59,580 nucleotides of DNA from Bacillota bacterium (GCA_023411225.1 JAEYPA010000123.1:1-59580), one strand, 5' to 3'. Positions 34,381 to 43,040 are shown, numbered from the stretch's first letter. Made by a program: numbers and translations. Notes: generated from the letters alone by a model not told the origin.

Positions 34381-35121
34381 CTATTCTACCTCTCTCCTCT
34401 TCAGCTTGTATAGTATGGACCCCTTCTTCTTGGTACTCTCACCCTCAATGTCATCAGGAATCATAGCAAGGGTGTGTAATCCAAGGTATTTCGTTACATC
34501 CTCTGAATTCTTTACTTTATCATCTAAGATATAAAGTAAGATGAATAAACCTGCAGTTATGCAGAATGCTAATATGGCTGCGATGATTGCATTTTTCGTA
34601 TTGCTTGGGCTGACCTTCTGTTCCTCCAGATAAGCTGGAGATACAATGGTTGGCTTGTCAACCTGCATGATTTTCTCAATATTCTTCGTCACAACCCTAA
34701 CCAAATCGTCTACTATACTTTTTGCCACCTTGGCATCGGTATAGGTAACTGTTATATTCAACATTCGAGTATCTATTGGATTATCAATAGCAACAATAGA
34801 TAATAATTCTTTATAATTCATATGTAGTCCCAGATTTGTAATAACCTCTTCCATAACAGGACGGCTTTCAATTAGCTCTATGTAATCGGAGGTAAGACTG
34901 GTACCAATCTGGAGGTCAGTCAGGCTGATTGCCATATCCGATTTGGTAAGTACATAGATCTTTGCTGTAGATGAATATTTGGGAGTAATTAGGAAGCGGC
35001 TTCCTAGGAATCCTCCCACCCCACATAAAATAGTAACTAACAGGATAATGACTGCTTTCGATCTTAATAGATAAAATATCTCCCGTAAGTCAATCTCCAC
35101 ATCTTCGCGCTCTTGGGTCAT
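34381..35121 (-). CDS. cpsC: CpsC-type capsule chain-length regulator (Wzz domain), copy 1
   Basis: This 246-residue protein has two membrane helices (about 20-42 and 180-204) flanking an extracytoplasmic Wzz domain (SSTAKIYVLTKSD, DYIELIESRPVMEEVI), and the motif PSNTKNAIIAA before helix 2, where copolymerase proteins bear a proline-rich signature. The cytoplasmic tail (IPDDIEGESTKKKGS) would contact CpsD. It lies 15 bases after CpsB and abuts CpsD. It controls polymer length and activates the kinase. Its copy 2 counterpart differs at the C-terminus because the original stop codon is bypassed. Confidence 0.93.
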   Translation of the reverse strand: MTQEREDVEIDLREIFYLLRSKAVIILLVTILCGVGGFLGSRFLITPKYSSTAKIYVLTKSDMAISLTDLQIGTSLTSDYIELIESRPVMEEVITNLGLHMNYKELLSIVAIDNPIDTRMLNITVTYTDAKVAKSIVDDLVRVVTKNIEKIMQVDKPTIVSPAYLEEQKVSPSNTKNAIIAAILAFCITAGLFILLYILDDKVKNSEDVTKYLGLHTLAMIPDDIEGESTKKKGSILYKLKRREVE

Positions 35122-35136
35122 AAATGTACCTGCTTT

Positions 35137-35868
35137 CTATAAGTATTTCTTTTGTAAGAACCTGGCTGGGTTATCATAGACTACCTTTTCCAGATTCCTC
35201 TTTGTGACTTTTTTATATAGCTTACTGATACAGTCCTCCATGATAGGGGGACGATTGATTTCATCATGACAGTCACTTCCAAGAAAATGTATCAGGTTCT
35301 CTTCCATAAGACCTCGAAGGGTCTTAGATTGATGATTAAAAATACCACCTAAAAAATCTTCACAATTGGCTTGCATGTAGCAACCCATTTCCACAAGCTC
35401 CTTAATCCGTTCAGGATTCTCCATCAGGCAGCCCACCTTTTCCACATGAGCAATGACTGGATAGTATTCCTCCTGAATAAGTTGCCGTAAGCCCTCATTG
35501 ATACGTCTAAAATGCTCTCCTGGCAGGAACTCAACCAAAAGATATCGACTGTCTGCAAGTGTCAAGATATGTCCACTGGCTAACTCAGACAAAAGGCTTT
35601 CTCGGTAAAGAATCTCATTGCCTGTAAGAACCTGAAATTCTTTATCTATGTTGTGTGCTTCTTCATTGACTTTACTACAAAGTTCCCTAACTAACACATT
35701 GTCTTGAGGTTTTCTTCCTGGGTAACTATGAGGAGTTGTAAGAATTGTTCGGACACCCTGCTCATATGACATTCGTAACATTCTTTTTGTTACTTCCATA
35801 TCCGGAGAGCCATCATCAACTCCCGGAAGAATGTGAGTATGAAAGTCCAAATATCCTCTCTTTTGCAT
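35137..35868 (-). CDS. cpsB: CpsB/YwqE-type PHP tyrosine-protein phosphatase, copy 1
   Basis: This protein (243 residues from the ATG) is a manganese-dependent phosphotyrosine phosphatase that dephosphorylates CpsD. PHP metal-binding motifs are DFHTHILPGVDDGS near the N-terminus, TPHSYP, NEILY, LVEFLPG, IAHVEK and SDCHDE near residue 199-204, all intact. The ATG follows AAGGG by seven bases; an in-frame TTG two codons earlier is not needed. It is immediately downstream of the sortase-associated membrane-protein gene, with 24 bases between, so sortase and capsule control appear to share a transcript. Confidence 0.93.
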   Translation of the reverse strand: MQKRGYLDFHTHILPGVDDGSPDMEVTKRMLRMSYEQGVRTILTTPHSYPGRKPQDNVLVRELCSKVNEEAHNIDKEFQVLTGNEILYRESLLSELASGHILTLADSRYLLVEFLPGEHFRRINEGLRQLIQEEYYPVIAHVEKVGCLMENPERIKELVEMGCYMQANCEDFLGGIFNHQSKTLRGLMEENLIHFLGSDCHDEINRPPIMEDCISKLYKKVTKRNLEKVVYDNPARFLQKKYL

Positions 35869-35892
35869 ATACAATCCCTTCCTATTCTCACC

Positions 35893-36729
35893 TTATTTTA
35901 TGGTGTGTTTGAGGCGCCTTGTCATTCCCACTAACACAAGAATTCCGGCAATGGCTACAGCTGATATGATAATTCCATCATATACCCCAGCTTGGAGATA
36001 TTGTTGTAAGAAACTCATATAATATTCTGGGCCGACACCCAAACTTGTATTCAAATCTATAGTTTTTAGTAGAATAATCGCAATCAGGTTAATTCCTGTT
36101 GCTGCCACCATACCGTAGATAATATAGCGTACTGCATGGTGTTTATATTGATACATAAGCAACAAAATAGCCACTATGATTACTAGCATAATAAAGCTAA
36201 TAATACCCATCATAGAGATTCCGTGGCTGTATCGCTCATTGAATTCGTATATTGTCTTTGCAAAGCTTGGTTTAAGATACTGCGTATATGTATGTTCTGC
36301 TCTATTAGCTGCTTCCTTCATGGATTTATCCAACTGCACCGACACGCTGATGTTATGATCCAAAAGATATTCATCCATTACCTTGGTAAATGTCTCTTTA
36401 AACCGAGTAGTATCAATCGTTGCTGTCTTCCCATCATAAACTGCATCCACATAATTGGTCATATCTAGATAGATTTGATCTTCCACAATCATTTGCTCTG
36501 CCAAATCTTCAGGAAGGCTCATGCCCTTTAAAAGCTCTTTTAGTTTAGTCTTTACTTTGCTTTGTGCGTTGGTAATGTAGCGACTCTCACTCATAGCTTC
36601 ATTTACGTTATGTTGTCCGACAAAGCTTAATTGATACTCCAAGGCAAACAATATGTTCAACATACAGATGGTGATAAAAAATGAAAGCGTCAGACTAAGC
36701 ACAAATCTAAGTTGTTTTCTTTCATGCAT
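35893..36729 (-). CDS. Membrane protein of unknown function, sortase/capsule operon
   Basis: I do not recognise this 278-residue protein. It has one N-terminal membrane helix (about 8-30), an extracytoplasmic domain of about 140 residues (LPEDLAEQMIVEDQIYLDMT, DTTRFKETFTKVMDEYLLDHN), and three C-terminal helices (about 173-194, 202-222, 250-270). It starts two bases after the sortase stop codon and precedes cpsB, so it is cotranscribed with both. A role in sortase function or in coupling anchoring to polysaccharide assembly is only inference. Confidence 0.75.
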   Translation of the reverse strand: MHERKQLRFVLSLTLSFFITICMLNILFALEYQLSFVGQHNVNEAMSESRYITNAQSKVKTKLKELLKGMSLPEDLAEQMIVEDQIYLDMTNYVDAVYDGKTATIDTTRFKETFTKVMDEYLLDHNISVSVQLDKSMKEAANRAEHTYTQYLKPSFAKTIYEFNERYSHGISMMGIISFIMLVIIVAILLLMYQYKHHAVRYIIYGMVAATGINLIAIILLKTIDLNTSLGVGPEYYMSFLQQYLQAGVYDGIIISAVAIAGILVLVGMTRRLKHTIK

Positions 36730-36731
36730 CC

Positions 36732-37397
36732 TTATTCCTCCTGAATAGTTGGGCCCGATGTCTTCTCGGCATATACGTAAAATCGTTTTGTTCGATTGCT
36801 GTTTACTTTACCAAAGGGATAGCAGGTATAAAGAATCAGTGTTTCCTTGGTGTTCTCCAGATGATAGGAACTATCATCCAGCAGGTCTGCTACTTTGGTA
36901 GCCGTCACTTTATAGGTATATTCTCCATAAGTTGTATGGACTGTAAGAATATGATTTTCTGCGATTGTCTCTAGAGGTGCACAGAATGTGGTATCGTGTC
37001 CACCTGCAAGGATTGTTGAACCTTGTCCCGGTAGACTACTTCCTGTATACACTCCGATTCCATTCGTTAAAGTCTCCTCTGTGTCTCCATAATAAAGGGG
37101 AGCTTTAAGACCGATTGCATCACATGAGATCTGACCAAATTGGTTCCCTACCAATGGAAGCTTAACTTCGCCCATTTTAAGAATTCCATCTTTCTGAGGT
37201 GTTGTCACTTGGTTCATATCGTCATAGGTGTACTCTGGTGCTCCTTGAATTGCTGCTAACTTAAAATCATCCACAATCATATTCACTAGGAGCTTTCCTC
37301 CTGCCAGATACAGGAGTGCTGTCAGTGCAATAAACAGGATAGGATAGCCAATATAAGCAACTATTCTGTTTTTGCCTTTTCTTCTACTTCTTCTCAT
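36732..37397 (-). CDS. Sortase (probably class D)
   Basis: This membrane-anchored transpeptidase (221 residues) would cleave a sorting signal and attach the protein to the cell wall. A basic N-terminus precedes one membrane helix (about 13-34). Catalytic residues are His134 (GGHDTTF), Cys192 (LYTCYPFG) and an arginine in NRTKRFYVY (202 or 205). The Y-P-F-G after the cysteine is compatible with class D-type sortases. The start at 37397 is the only ATG before the helix; the TTG at 37448 would overlap the upstream gene by 65 bases. The gene upstream encodes its likely substrate. Confidence 0.88.
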   Translation of the reverse strand: MRRSRRKGKNRIVAYIGYPILFIALTALLYLAGGKLLVNMIVDDFKLAAIQGAPEYTYDDMNQVTTPQKDGILKMGEVKLPLVGNQFGQISCDAIGLKAPLYYGDTEETLTNGIGVYTGSSLPGQGSTILAGGHDTTFCAPLETIAENHILTVHTTYGEYTYKVTATKVADLLDDSSYHLENTKETLILYTCYPFGKVNSNRTKRFYVYAEKTSGPTIQEE

Positions 37398-38175
37398 GTC
37401 TTTGGGCGAAAATAATCTTCTTACATGCGATAAAGATAGTAATTCCAAATATGGTTATTAATCCAATAGCTAATATCCACACTTTTTCCATATTATATCC
37501 TGTATTCTTGATTGGAAGGTCTCCACTGTAAAGTGTTTTCTCTCCATCTGAAACTGTTAAAGCTGAGTTCATGTATTCTTCTTTGGTTACAGGAATGTTC
37601 TTTTGATCTGAGCTATCCAATTGTTCTGGTTTTTGATAATAGGCTTCGTAGTCTTTCACTATGGTCGGTTCCTTCTGTATCACAGGTTTATTGGCTTTCC
37701 CCGGTTTTGTATCTGGCTTCGGCTTTTCGCTTGCTATAGGTTCCTTACCAGTTTGCGGTTCATTTGTAACATCAGGTTCTTGACTTACATCTGGTTCTTG
37801 ACTTGTACTTGGATTCTTACTTTCTTCCGGTCCTTTGCTTGCCTCTGGGGTAGGAGATGTGCTTTCCCCTGGGGATGAAACCACCTCTGCGAGATAACCA
37901 GATGCAACTCCGGTGGCAATGTTGGAACTTACCATTGCCTTTGCTTTGGCTGCCTGTGCCGGTGTCAAATCAACGCCATCAGCTGAAAACTTAGCCCTAA
38001 GCGCACCAAGTGCTGCAGCAGTAGCTTTGTAGTCTTTACCTCGATAATGAAAGGTCTGACTGCAATAACTAATGACTCCTGCCTCCGCAGAATTAATCTC
38101 TCCAGCAAACACATTCACCGAAGAGATTAATATAGATGATATTGTTAGTACAGTCAACCATGCTGCCCTCTTCAT
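37384..38175 (-). CDS. Cell-wall-anchored surface protein, sortase substrate
   Basis: This 263-residue secreted protein has a signal peptide (about 1-25), a globular region of about 75 residues (SYCSQTFHYRGKDYKATAAAL, DLTPAQAAKAKAMVSSNIATG) and a Ser/Pro/Glu-rich spacer with repeats (SQEPDVSQEPDVTNEPQTG). The C-terminal sorting signal is LPIKNTG (220-226), then a hydrophobic helix (232-250) and a basic tail. The pentapeptide is not a canonical LPxTG: there are three residues between P and T. The gene overlaps the sortase gene by 14 bases and is the first gene of the sortase-cps unit. The function of the exposed domain is unknown. Confidence 0.82.
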   Translation of the reverse strand: MKRAAWLTVLTISSILISSVNVFAGEINSAEAGVISYCSQTFHYRGKDYKATAAALGALRAKFSADGVDLTPAQAAKAKAMVSSNIATGVASGYLAEVVSSPGESTSPTPEASKGPEESKNPSTSQEPDVSQEPDVTNEPQTGKEPIASEKPKPDTKPGKANKPVIQKEPTIVKDYEAYYQKPEQLDSSDQKNIPVTKEEYMNSALTVSDGEKTLYSGDLPIKNTGYNMEKVWILAIGLITIFGITIFIACKKIIFAQRHEKK

Positions 38176-38200
38176 CTTACTCTAACTCCTTTTACTATTA

Positions 38201-38230
38201 AAGAAAGCTCCAGACTTCTCTATCTGGAGC
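38201..38230 (-). terminator. Intrinsic terminator after the Big2 protein gene
   Basis: GCTCCAGA (38207-38214) and TCTGGAGC (38223-38230) form a stem with an 8-base loop. On the minus strand TTTCTTT follows. It lies 30 bases after the stop of the Big2-repeat gene. Confidence 0.8.
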
Positions 38231-38259
38231 ATTCTATGGTTACTTCTAGTATATCCTAA

Positions 38260-40425
38260 CTATTTTTTAATAAACGTAGTCGCGTCTAGAATATCTCCAA
38301 GTCTATAGGCTTCTTTACCTAATACTTCACATACACTCTCTGAGAAGTTATTTAACAAATCCTTATTATAGTTAAATTCATAAGTTGAACCAGTATCCGT
38401 ATACTTAGCAATCGTGGAATCACCACACTTAAATTCTGCACTCTTACAATCTACACCTACTAATACTGTATATGTAGTAGCAAATTTAGTAAATTCAACT
38501 TTGTAGTTCTTCTCATCGGAGCTAAACTTAACGTTGTTGAAGGTAACGCTTCTACTATTTCTAGTTAAGGTAACATTAAACACATTCGTATCAGCTGTCT
38601 TCTCTAGCTTTACAAATCCAACCTCTGTTCTACTACCAACGGTAACTGTTATCTTCTTGTTAGCAGTATCATCAACCATACTCTCTACTGTTATAGTCTT
38701 TCCATCGATTGTCTTAGTAAAGTCTTTTGCATTCTTCCAACCGGTAAAGATATCACCCTTATTCCTGTCTAAGAAGCTTACTAATCTATCAAAATATAAA
38801 TCTTTATATTGGTTAAAGGTCTCTGCGTTAAGGTCTCTGGTCACTTCTTGATAACCTTGAGATCCATCATAATGCATTGTGTAGGAAGTATTATAGTCAA
38901 ATTGAATAGTCTTGTTCACATCTTCCAATACAGTAACGGTACAAATCTTACTTACGCCATTGGCTGTTGCGGTAATAGTTGCACTACCCTCAGCAACACC
39001 AGTAACTACACCATTACTTACGGTTGCAACATTATCATCACTAGACTTCCAAGTCACTGTCTTACTTAAACCATATACAGAAGCCGTGATTGTAGCCGTC
39101 TTGCCTTCAACCACTTCCAGGTTTGTAGGGTTTAATGTAAGTGTTGGTGCTGTAACAATAACCTTACAAGACTTGGTAACTCCATTTGCTTTTGCATAAA
39201 TCGTTGCTATACCGGCTTTAACACCCCTTACAACACCTTTACTGTCTACCGTTGCAATGCTATTACTACTAGAACTCCAAGTAACTGTCTTACTAGCACC
39301 AATAGGATATGCTTTTAATATGTAAGTTTGTGTAGGGAAAATGCTTATCGTTGAAGCACTTAATGTAAGAGTAGGTGCTTTAACAGTTACTTTACAGCTT
39401 ACCGTAAGACCATTTGCTTTTGCATAAATATAAGCAACTCCTGCAGCCCTGGTGGTAACTACTCCACCTCTTACCGTTGCTACTCTACTATTGCTTGTAG
39501 TCCAGATGACAGTTCTGCTTTTACCAACTGCGTTACCCTTTAAAGCGTAAGTTTGATTAGGATATAAACTCAAACTGGATTTACTCAAGGTAAGGGATTG
39601 TGGTTTTACAGATACTGTAGATTTAATTGTTTTTTTACCAATCTTAGCAGTGATAATCGCTGTTCCTGCTCTTTTACCGGTTACAACTCCTCTGCTACTT
39701 ACAGTTGCTACACTCTTATTACTAGAGGTCCAAATAGCAGTTTTTGCTTTACCATCAAGGTAAGCTGCTAATGTAACAGTACTTCCTGTTCCAGCGGAAT
39801 AGATAGAAACTTTCGATGCATTAATAGCAATAGATGGAACTGTTACAGTTACCTTAGAGGTAGCTGTCTTTCCATTAGAAGTAGCTGTAATGGTAGCAGA
39901 ACCTTTCTTTTTGGCAATCAAATTACCATATCTATCTACAGTAACAATCTTAGTGTTACTACTCTTCCAGGTAATAGTCTTAGATGCTCCTTTAACAGTT
40001 GCTTTTAAGGTAGCTCTATTCTTTTCTCCTACCGTATTAAGGGTCAGAGATTTGCTACTTAACTTAATAGATGGGTTAATTACGGTTACTTTACACTTTG
40101 CAACTACTTTCTTGTTCTTCTTAGAAATGGCAGTAATGGTTACTGTACCTGCTTTAATGCCCTTTACAACACCTTTACTGGTTATGGTTGCAACTTTCTT
40201 ATTTGAAGTTGTCCAATTAACATTCTTGTCTGCCTTACTTGGAGTTACACTTTTTACAGATAGCTTAACAGTGCCTTTCACATTAATGCTTGCAGATGTC
40301 GTATTCAAGGTAATCTTGGTTGGTGCCTTTGACGCTGCATTAACGTTTATCATTGGAGTAGCACCAAAAAGTACTAAGCTGGCAGCAAGCAAAACTGCAA
40401 CCATACGTTTTGTAATAGATTTCAT
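38260..40425 (-). CDS. Secreted surface protein with six Big2 (Ig-like) repeats
   Basis: This 721-residue exported protein has a signal peptide (about 1-31, ending VNAAS) followed by six bacterial Ig-like (Big2) domains of about 75-85 residues (about 33-510). Each has the W-x-S-S-N-x-x-x-A-T-V and G-V-V-x-G-x-x-A-G-x-A-x-I motifs. The last 210 residues are unique and recognised by no motif I know. There is no LPxTG motif or membrane anchor, so attachment may be non-covalent or through the unique domain. The ATG follows AAAGGAGG. It has its own strong promoter and terminator, so it is monocistronic, although located between the two cps triads. Confidence 0.88.
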   Translation of the reverse strand: MKSITKRMVAVLLAASLVLFGATPMINVNAASKAPTKITLNTTSASINVKGTVKLSVKSVTPSKADKNVNWTTSNKKVATITSKGVVKGIKAGTVTITAISKKNKKVVAKCKVTVINPSIKLSSKSLTLNTVGEKNRATLKATVKGASKTITWKSSNTKIVTVDRYGNLIAKKKGSATITATSNGKTATSKVTVTVPSIAINASKVSIYSAGTGSTVTLAAYLDGKAKTAIWTSSNKSVATVSSRGVVTGKRAGTAIITAKIGKKTIKSTVSVKPQSLTLSKSSLSLYPNQTYALKGNAVGKSRTVIWTTSNSRVATVRGGVVTTRAAGVAYIYAKANGLTVSCKVTVKAPTLTLSASTISIFPTQTYILKAYPIGASKTVTWSSSSNSIATVDSKGVVRGVKAGIATIYAKANGVTKSCKVIVTAPTLTLNPTNLEVVEGKTATITASVYGLSKTVTWKSSDDNVATVSNGVVTGVAEGSATITATANGVSKICTVTVLEDVNKTIQFDYNTSYTMHYDGSQGYQEVTRDLNAETFNQYKDLYFDRLVSFLDRNKGDIFTGWKNAKDFTKTIDGKTITVESMVDDTANKKITVTVGSRTEVGFVKLEKTADTNVFNVTLTRNSRSVTFNNVKFSSDEKNYKVEFTKFATTYTVLVGVDCKSAEFKCGDSTIAKYTDTGSTYEFNYNKDLLNNFSESVCEVLGKEAYRLGDILDATTFIKK

Positions 40426-40538
40426 ATTTGCCTCCTTTGTTATGATGTAATAATTTATAATATTGGCTATGTGTCATATGCTTAATAGAAATTAACAGGG
40501 TTTTCTATAGTAAAATCTGGCACAAGTCGATTTAATTG

Positions 40539-40567
40539 AGTATACCATTATATGTCATATTAGTCAA
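40539..40567 (-). promoter_or_regulatory. Promoter of the Big2 protein gene
   Basis: On the minus strand TTGACT (40562-40567) and TATACT (40539-40544) are 17 bases apart. The leader is about 105 bases. The rest of the 305-base gap toward cpsD copy 2 holds AT-rich sequence and no clear terminator. Confidence 0.65.
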
Positions 40568-40730
40568 TATTCTGTTATTTATTTGGATATTATTTGTATT
40601 ATATACATATATGCATAGATGGTTCCTAATATCAGAATAAGGAGGATAGTATCACCTATAGCATCCCTTTGCAAAAAAAAATCTATCACACCTTACAAAT
40701 GGGATAGACTTATCATATCATCTATTATTC

Positions 40731-41492
40731 CTATTCCTGTACGTGATTCAAAGTCTCTTGTTCACTATTACCTTCTACGTCACCGTAGTACTTGTTATAA
40801 CTGACTTTATAATATCGGCTATAATACCCATTCTTTTCAATATGAACTTTATTCAACACTGTTCCTAGAATTCGACAACCTGTCAAATCTAGCTGATTCT
40901 TTATGTCCTGCAGGAAATGGTAACTATTCTTACCACTTTCCACAATTAGAATCGCTCCATCGCACTTTGGTGCAATGACAGCAGTATCGATGACAGAACC
41001 AAGGGGAGGAGTGTCGATTAATACCACATCATAATTCTCTCTTGCATAGGTAAGTAGTTCTTCCATATGTACATTGCCTAATAACTCCGTTGGATTGGGA
41101 ACCATTCTTCCTGCAAATATAATATGAAGATTCGGAACATTGGTAGAGCATATTGCCTCCGTTAGCTCCACCTGGCCTGTTAGATAATGGGACATCCCCG
41201 CAATTCCACTCTTCTCTTCCTCTTCCTCCTTCAGCTTATGGGCATGATGCCGACCTATAAGAACTGACTTGCGAAGATCTGCATCAATTAACAGAACCCT
41301 TTTCCCAGCGTCTGCCATAGAATGCCCCAGTTGAAAAACTGTACTGGATTTGCCTTCATCCAGAGCACAGCTGGTAAATACAATTACTTTAATATCATCT
41401 CCGCAAAAACTGATATTGGTGCGAAGGGAGTTAAAGGCTTCTTTCTTGGCATAGCTTAATTCTTCTATTTGATCAAGTACCACACTCGTCAT
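40731..41492 (-). CDS. cpsD: CpsD/CapB-type tyrosine kinase, copy 2
   Basis: This 253-residue BY-kinase is closely related to the copy at 33.6-34.4 kb (50 of the first 60 residues identical). Walker A reads SCALDEGKSST, with leucine instead of the proline seen in copy 1. The A-prime (LLIDADLRKSVL) and B (VVLIDTPPLG) motifs are intact. The C-terminal tyrosine cluster is thinner (GYYSRYYKVSYNKYYGD) and a 16-residue tail follows. It overlaps the end of cpsC copy 2 by 20 bases. It probably phosphorylates itself like copy 1, but with fewer tyrosines. Confidence 0.93.
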   Translation of the reverse strand: MTSVVLDQIEELSYAKKEAFNSLRTNISFCGDDIKVIVFTSCALDEGKSSTVFQLGHSMADAGKRVLLIDADLRKSVLIGRHHAHKLKEEEEEKSGIAGMSHYLTGQVELTEAICSTNVPNLHIIFAGRMVPNPTELLGNVHMEELLTYARENYDVVLIDTPPLGSVIDTAVIAPKCDGAILIVESGKNSYHFLQDIKNQLDLTGCRILGTVLNKVHIEKNGYYSRYYKVSYNKYYGDVEGNSEQETLNHVQE

Positions 41493-42234
41493 TTATTCTA
41501 CCTCTCCTATGCTGCTTATGCTTCCCCAGAATTCTTTTCTTCTTTGCTCTCTTACCTTCCATATCATCCGGAATCATAGCAAGGGTATGTAGTCTCAGAT
41601 ATCTTGTTATATCTTCAGAAACCTTTACCTTGTCATCCATAATATGACGGAAGATAATAACACCTGCTGTTACACTGAAACCTAAGATTGCTGCAATTGC
41701 TGCATTCTTGGTATTGCTTGGACTAACCTTCTGTTCCTCCAGATAAGCCGGGGATATAATGGTAGGCTCGTCCACCTTCATAATACTGGCTATCTCCTTC
41801 TTAGAAACATTAACCAGCTCATCCACAATACTCTTTGCCACTTTGGCATCCGTATAAGTGACTGTGATATTCAAGATACGTGTATCAATTGGATTGACAA
41901 TGGACATGTTGCTCAGTAAGCTTTGATATCCCATATTCAAGCCCAAATTCTTAATTACCTGCTCTAGTACAGGTCTGCTTTCAATTAATTCAATGTAATC
42001 GGTGGTAAGACTTGTTCCTAGCTGAAGGTCCGCCAGACTGACGGACAGATCTGATTTACTCAACACATAAATCTTTGCCATAGAGGAATACTTGGGAGTA
42101 AGTAAAAACCGGCTTCCCATAAATCCCCCTATTCCACATAACACAACAACCAGCAGAATAATGATTACTCTTGATTTAAGCAGATATAGTAGCTCCCGTA
42201 AATCTATCTCACCCTCATTGTTCTCATGTCCCAT
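41473..42234 (-). CDS. cpsC: CpsC-type chain-length regulator (Wzz domain), copy 2
   Basis: This 253-residue paralogue of the cpsC at 34.4-35.1 kb has the same architecture: helix 1 (about 20-42), Wzz domain (SSMAKIYVLSKSD, DYIELIESRPVLEQVI) and PSNTKNAAIAA before helix 2. In copy 1 a TAG lies just before the cpsD start. Here the corresponding end is shifted in frame, so the protein reads seven residues further (through INDECGT) into cpsD. This small frameshift at the tail probably has little structural effect, but it alters the cytoplasmic end that touches the kinase. Confidence 0.92.
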   Translation of the reverse strand: MGHENNEGEIDLRELLYLLKSRVIIILLVVVLCGIGGFMGSRFLLTPKYSSMAKIYVLSKSDLSVSLADLQLGTSLTTDYIELIESRPVLEQVIKNLGLNMGYQSLLSNMSIVNPIDTRILNITVTYTDAKVAKSIVDELVNVSKKEIASIMKVDEPTIISPAYLEEQKVSPSNTKNAAIAAILGFSVTAGVIIFRHIMDDKVKVSEDITRYLRLHTLAMIPDDMEGKRAKKKRILGKHKQHRRGRINDECGT

Positions 42235-42249
42235 GTAAGCCCCCTCTTT

Positions 42250-42981
42250 CTATAAATACCGCTTCTGTAAGAATCGATTTGGATTGTCGTAGATTACTTT
42301 ATCCAAGGTCTTCTTCGCAATCTTCTTATAAAGCTGTCTGATACAAGTAGCCATAATCGGAGGAGTTCCTTTCCCCTCATAGTAGCCGCTTCCAAGAAAG
42401 TGTATCAGGTTCTCCTCCATCAGCCTACGAAGAGTACTGGCTCTACGGTCAAATCTACTTCCTAGCAAATTCTCACAGTTGGCCTGTATGTAACAACCTA
42501 GCTCCACAAGCTCTCTGATCCGTTCAGGATTCTCCATCAAACAACTTACGTCTTCTACATGGGCAATCACCGGATAGAAACCCTCTAAAATAAGTTGGCG
42601 CATTCCTTCATTAATGTGGCAGTAAAGTTCACTGGGAAGGAATTCAATGAGAAGATAACGACTATCTGCTAGAGTCAAAACATGTCCCTCTTGAATCTCA
42701 GCTGCAATACTGTCTCTGTAAAGGATCTCATTGCCTGCGAGAACACAAAATCCATTGTCTATATTCCGTGCTTCTTCATTGACCTGGTTACATAGTGCTC
42801 TTACTTTCTCATTGTCCTGAGGACACCCTTCTGGATAATTATGAGGAGTTGCCAGAATAGTTCGAATACCCTGCTGATAGGCCATCTGTAAGATTGCCTT
42901 GGTGGCTTCCATATCCATAGGCCCATCGTCTATACCCGGAAGAATATGTGTATGAAAATCTAAATATCCTGTCTGCTCCAT
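42250..42981 (-). CDS. cpsB: CpsB-type PHP phosphatase, copy 2, missing two metal ligands
   Basis: This 243-residue paralogue of CpsB copy 1 keeps the early PHP motifs (DFHTHILPGIDDGP, TPHNYP, NEILY, LIEFLPS, IAHVED). The terminal motif that reads SDCHDE in copy 1 is SGYYEG here, so the aspartate and histidine expected to bind manganese (residues 199 and 201 from the ATG) are glycine and tyrosine. Both changes can arise from single-base substitutions (GAC to GGC, CAT to TAT). Catalysis is therefore likely lost or strongly reduced, while the fold should remain. It is the first gene of the copy 2 triad, behind a good promoter. Confidence 0.9.
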   Translation of the reverse strand: MEQTGYLDFHTHILPGIDDGPMDMEATKAILQMAYQQGIRTILATPHNYPEGCPQDNEKVRALCNQVNEEARNIDNGFCVLAGNEILYRDSIAAEIQEGHVLTLADSRYLLIEFLPSELYCHINEGMRQLILEGFYPVIAHVEDVSCLMENPERIRELVELGCYIQANCENLLGSRFDRRASTLRRLMEENLIHFLGSGYYEGKGTPPIMATCIRQLYKKIAKKTLDKVIYDNPNRFLQKRYL

Positions 42982-43040
42982 ATACAATTCCTTTCTGCTT
43001 CCAACTTACTATGATTGTTCTTTCCCAACCACACCTGTAC

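Noticed and set aside
38260..40425. Possible tandem-repeat or CRISPR-like array in the region rich in repeated bases
   Set aside because: The periodicity (about 230 bases) is that of the diverged Big2 domains in one open reading frame.
39890..40450. Plus-strand open frame of 186 codons opposite the Big2 protein
   Set aside because: It is antisense to the Thr/Val-rich repeats, which yields a stop-poor, artificial hydrophobic sequence.
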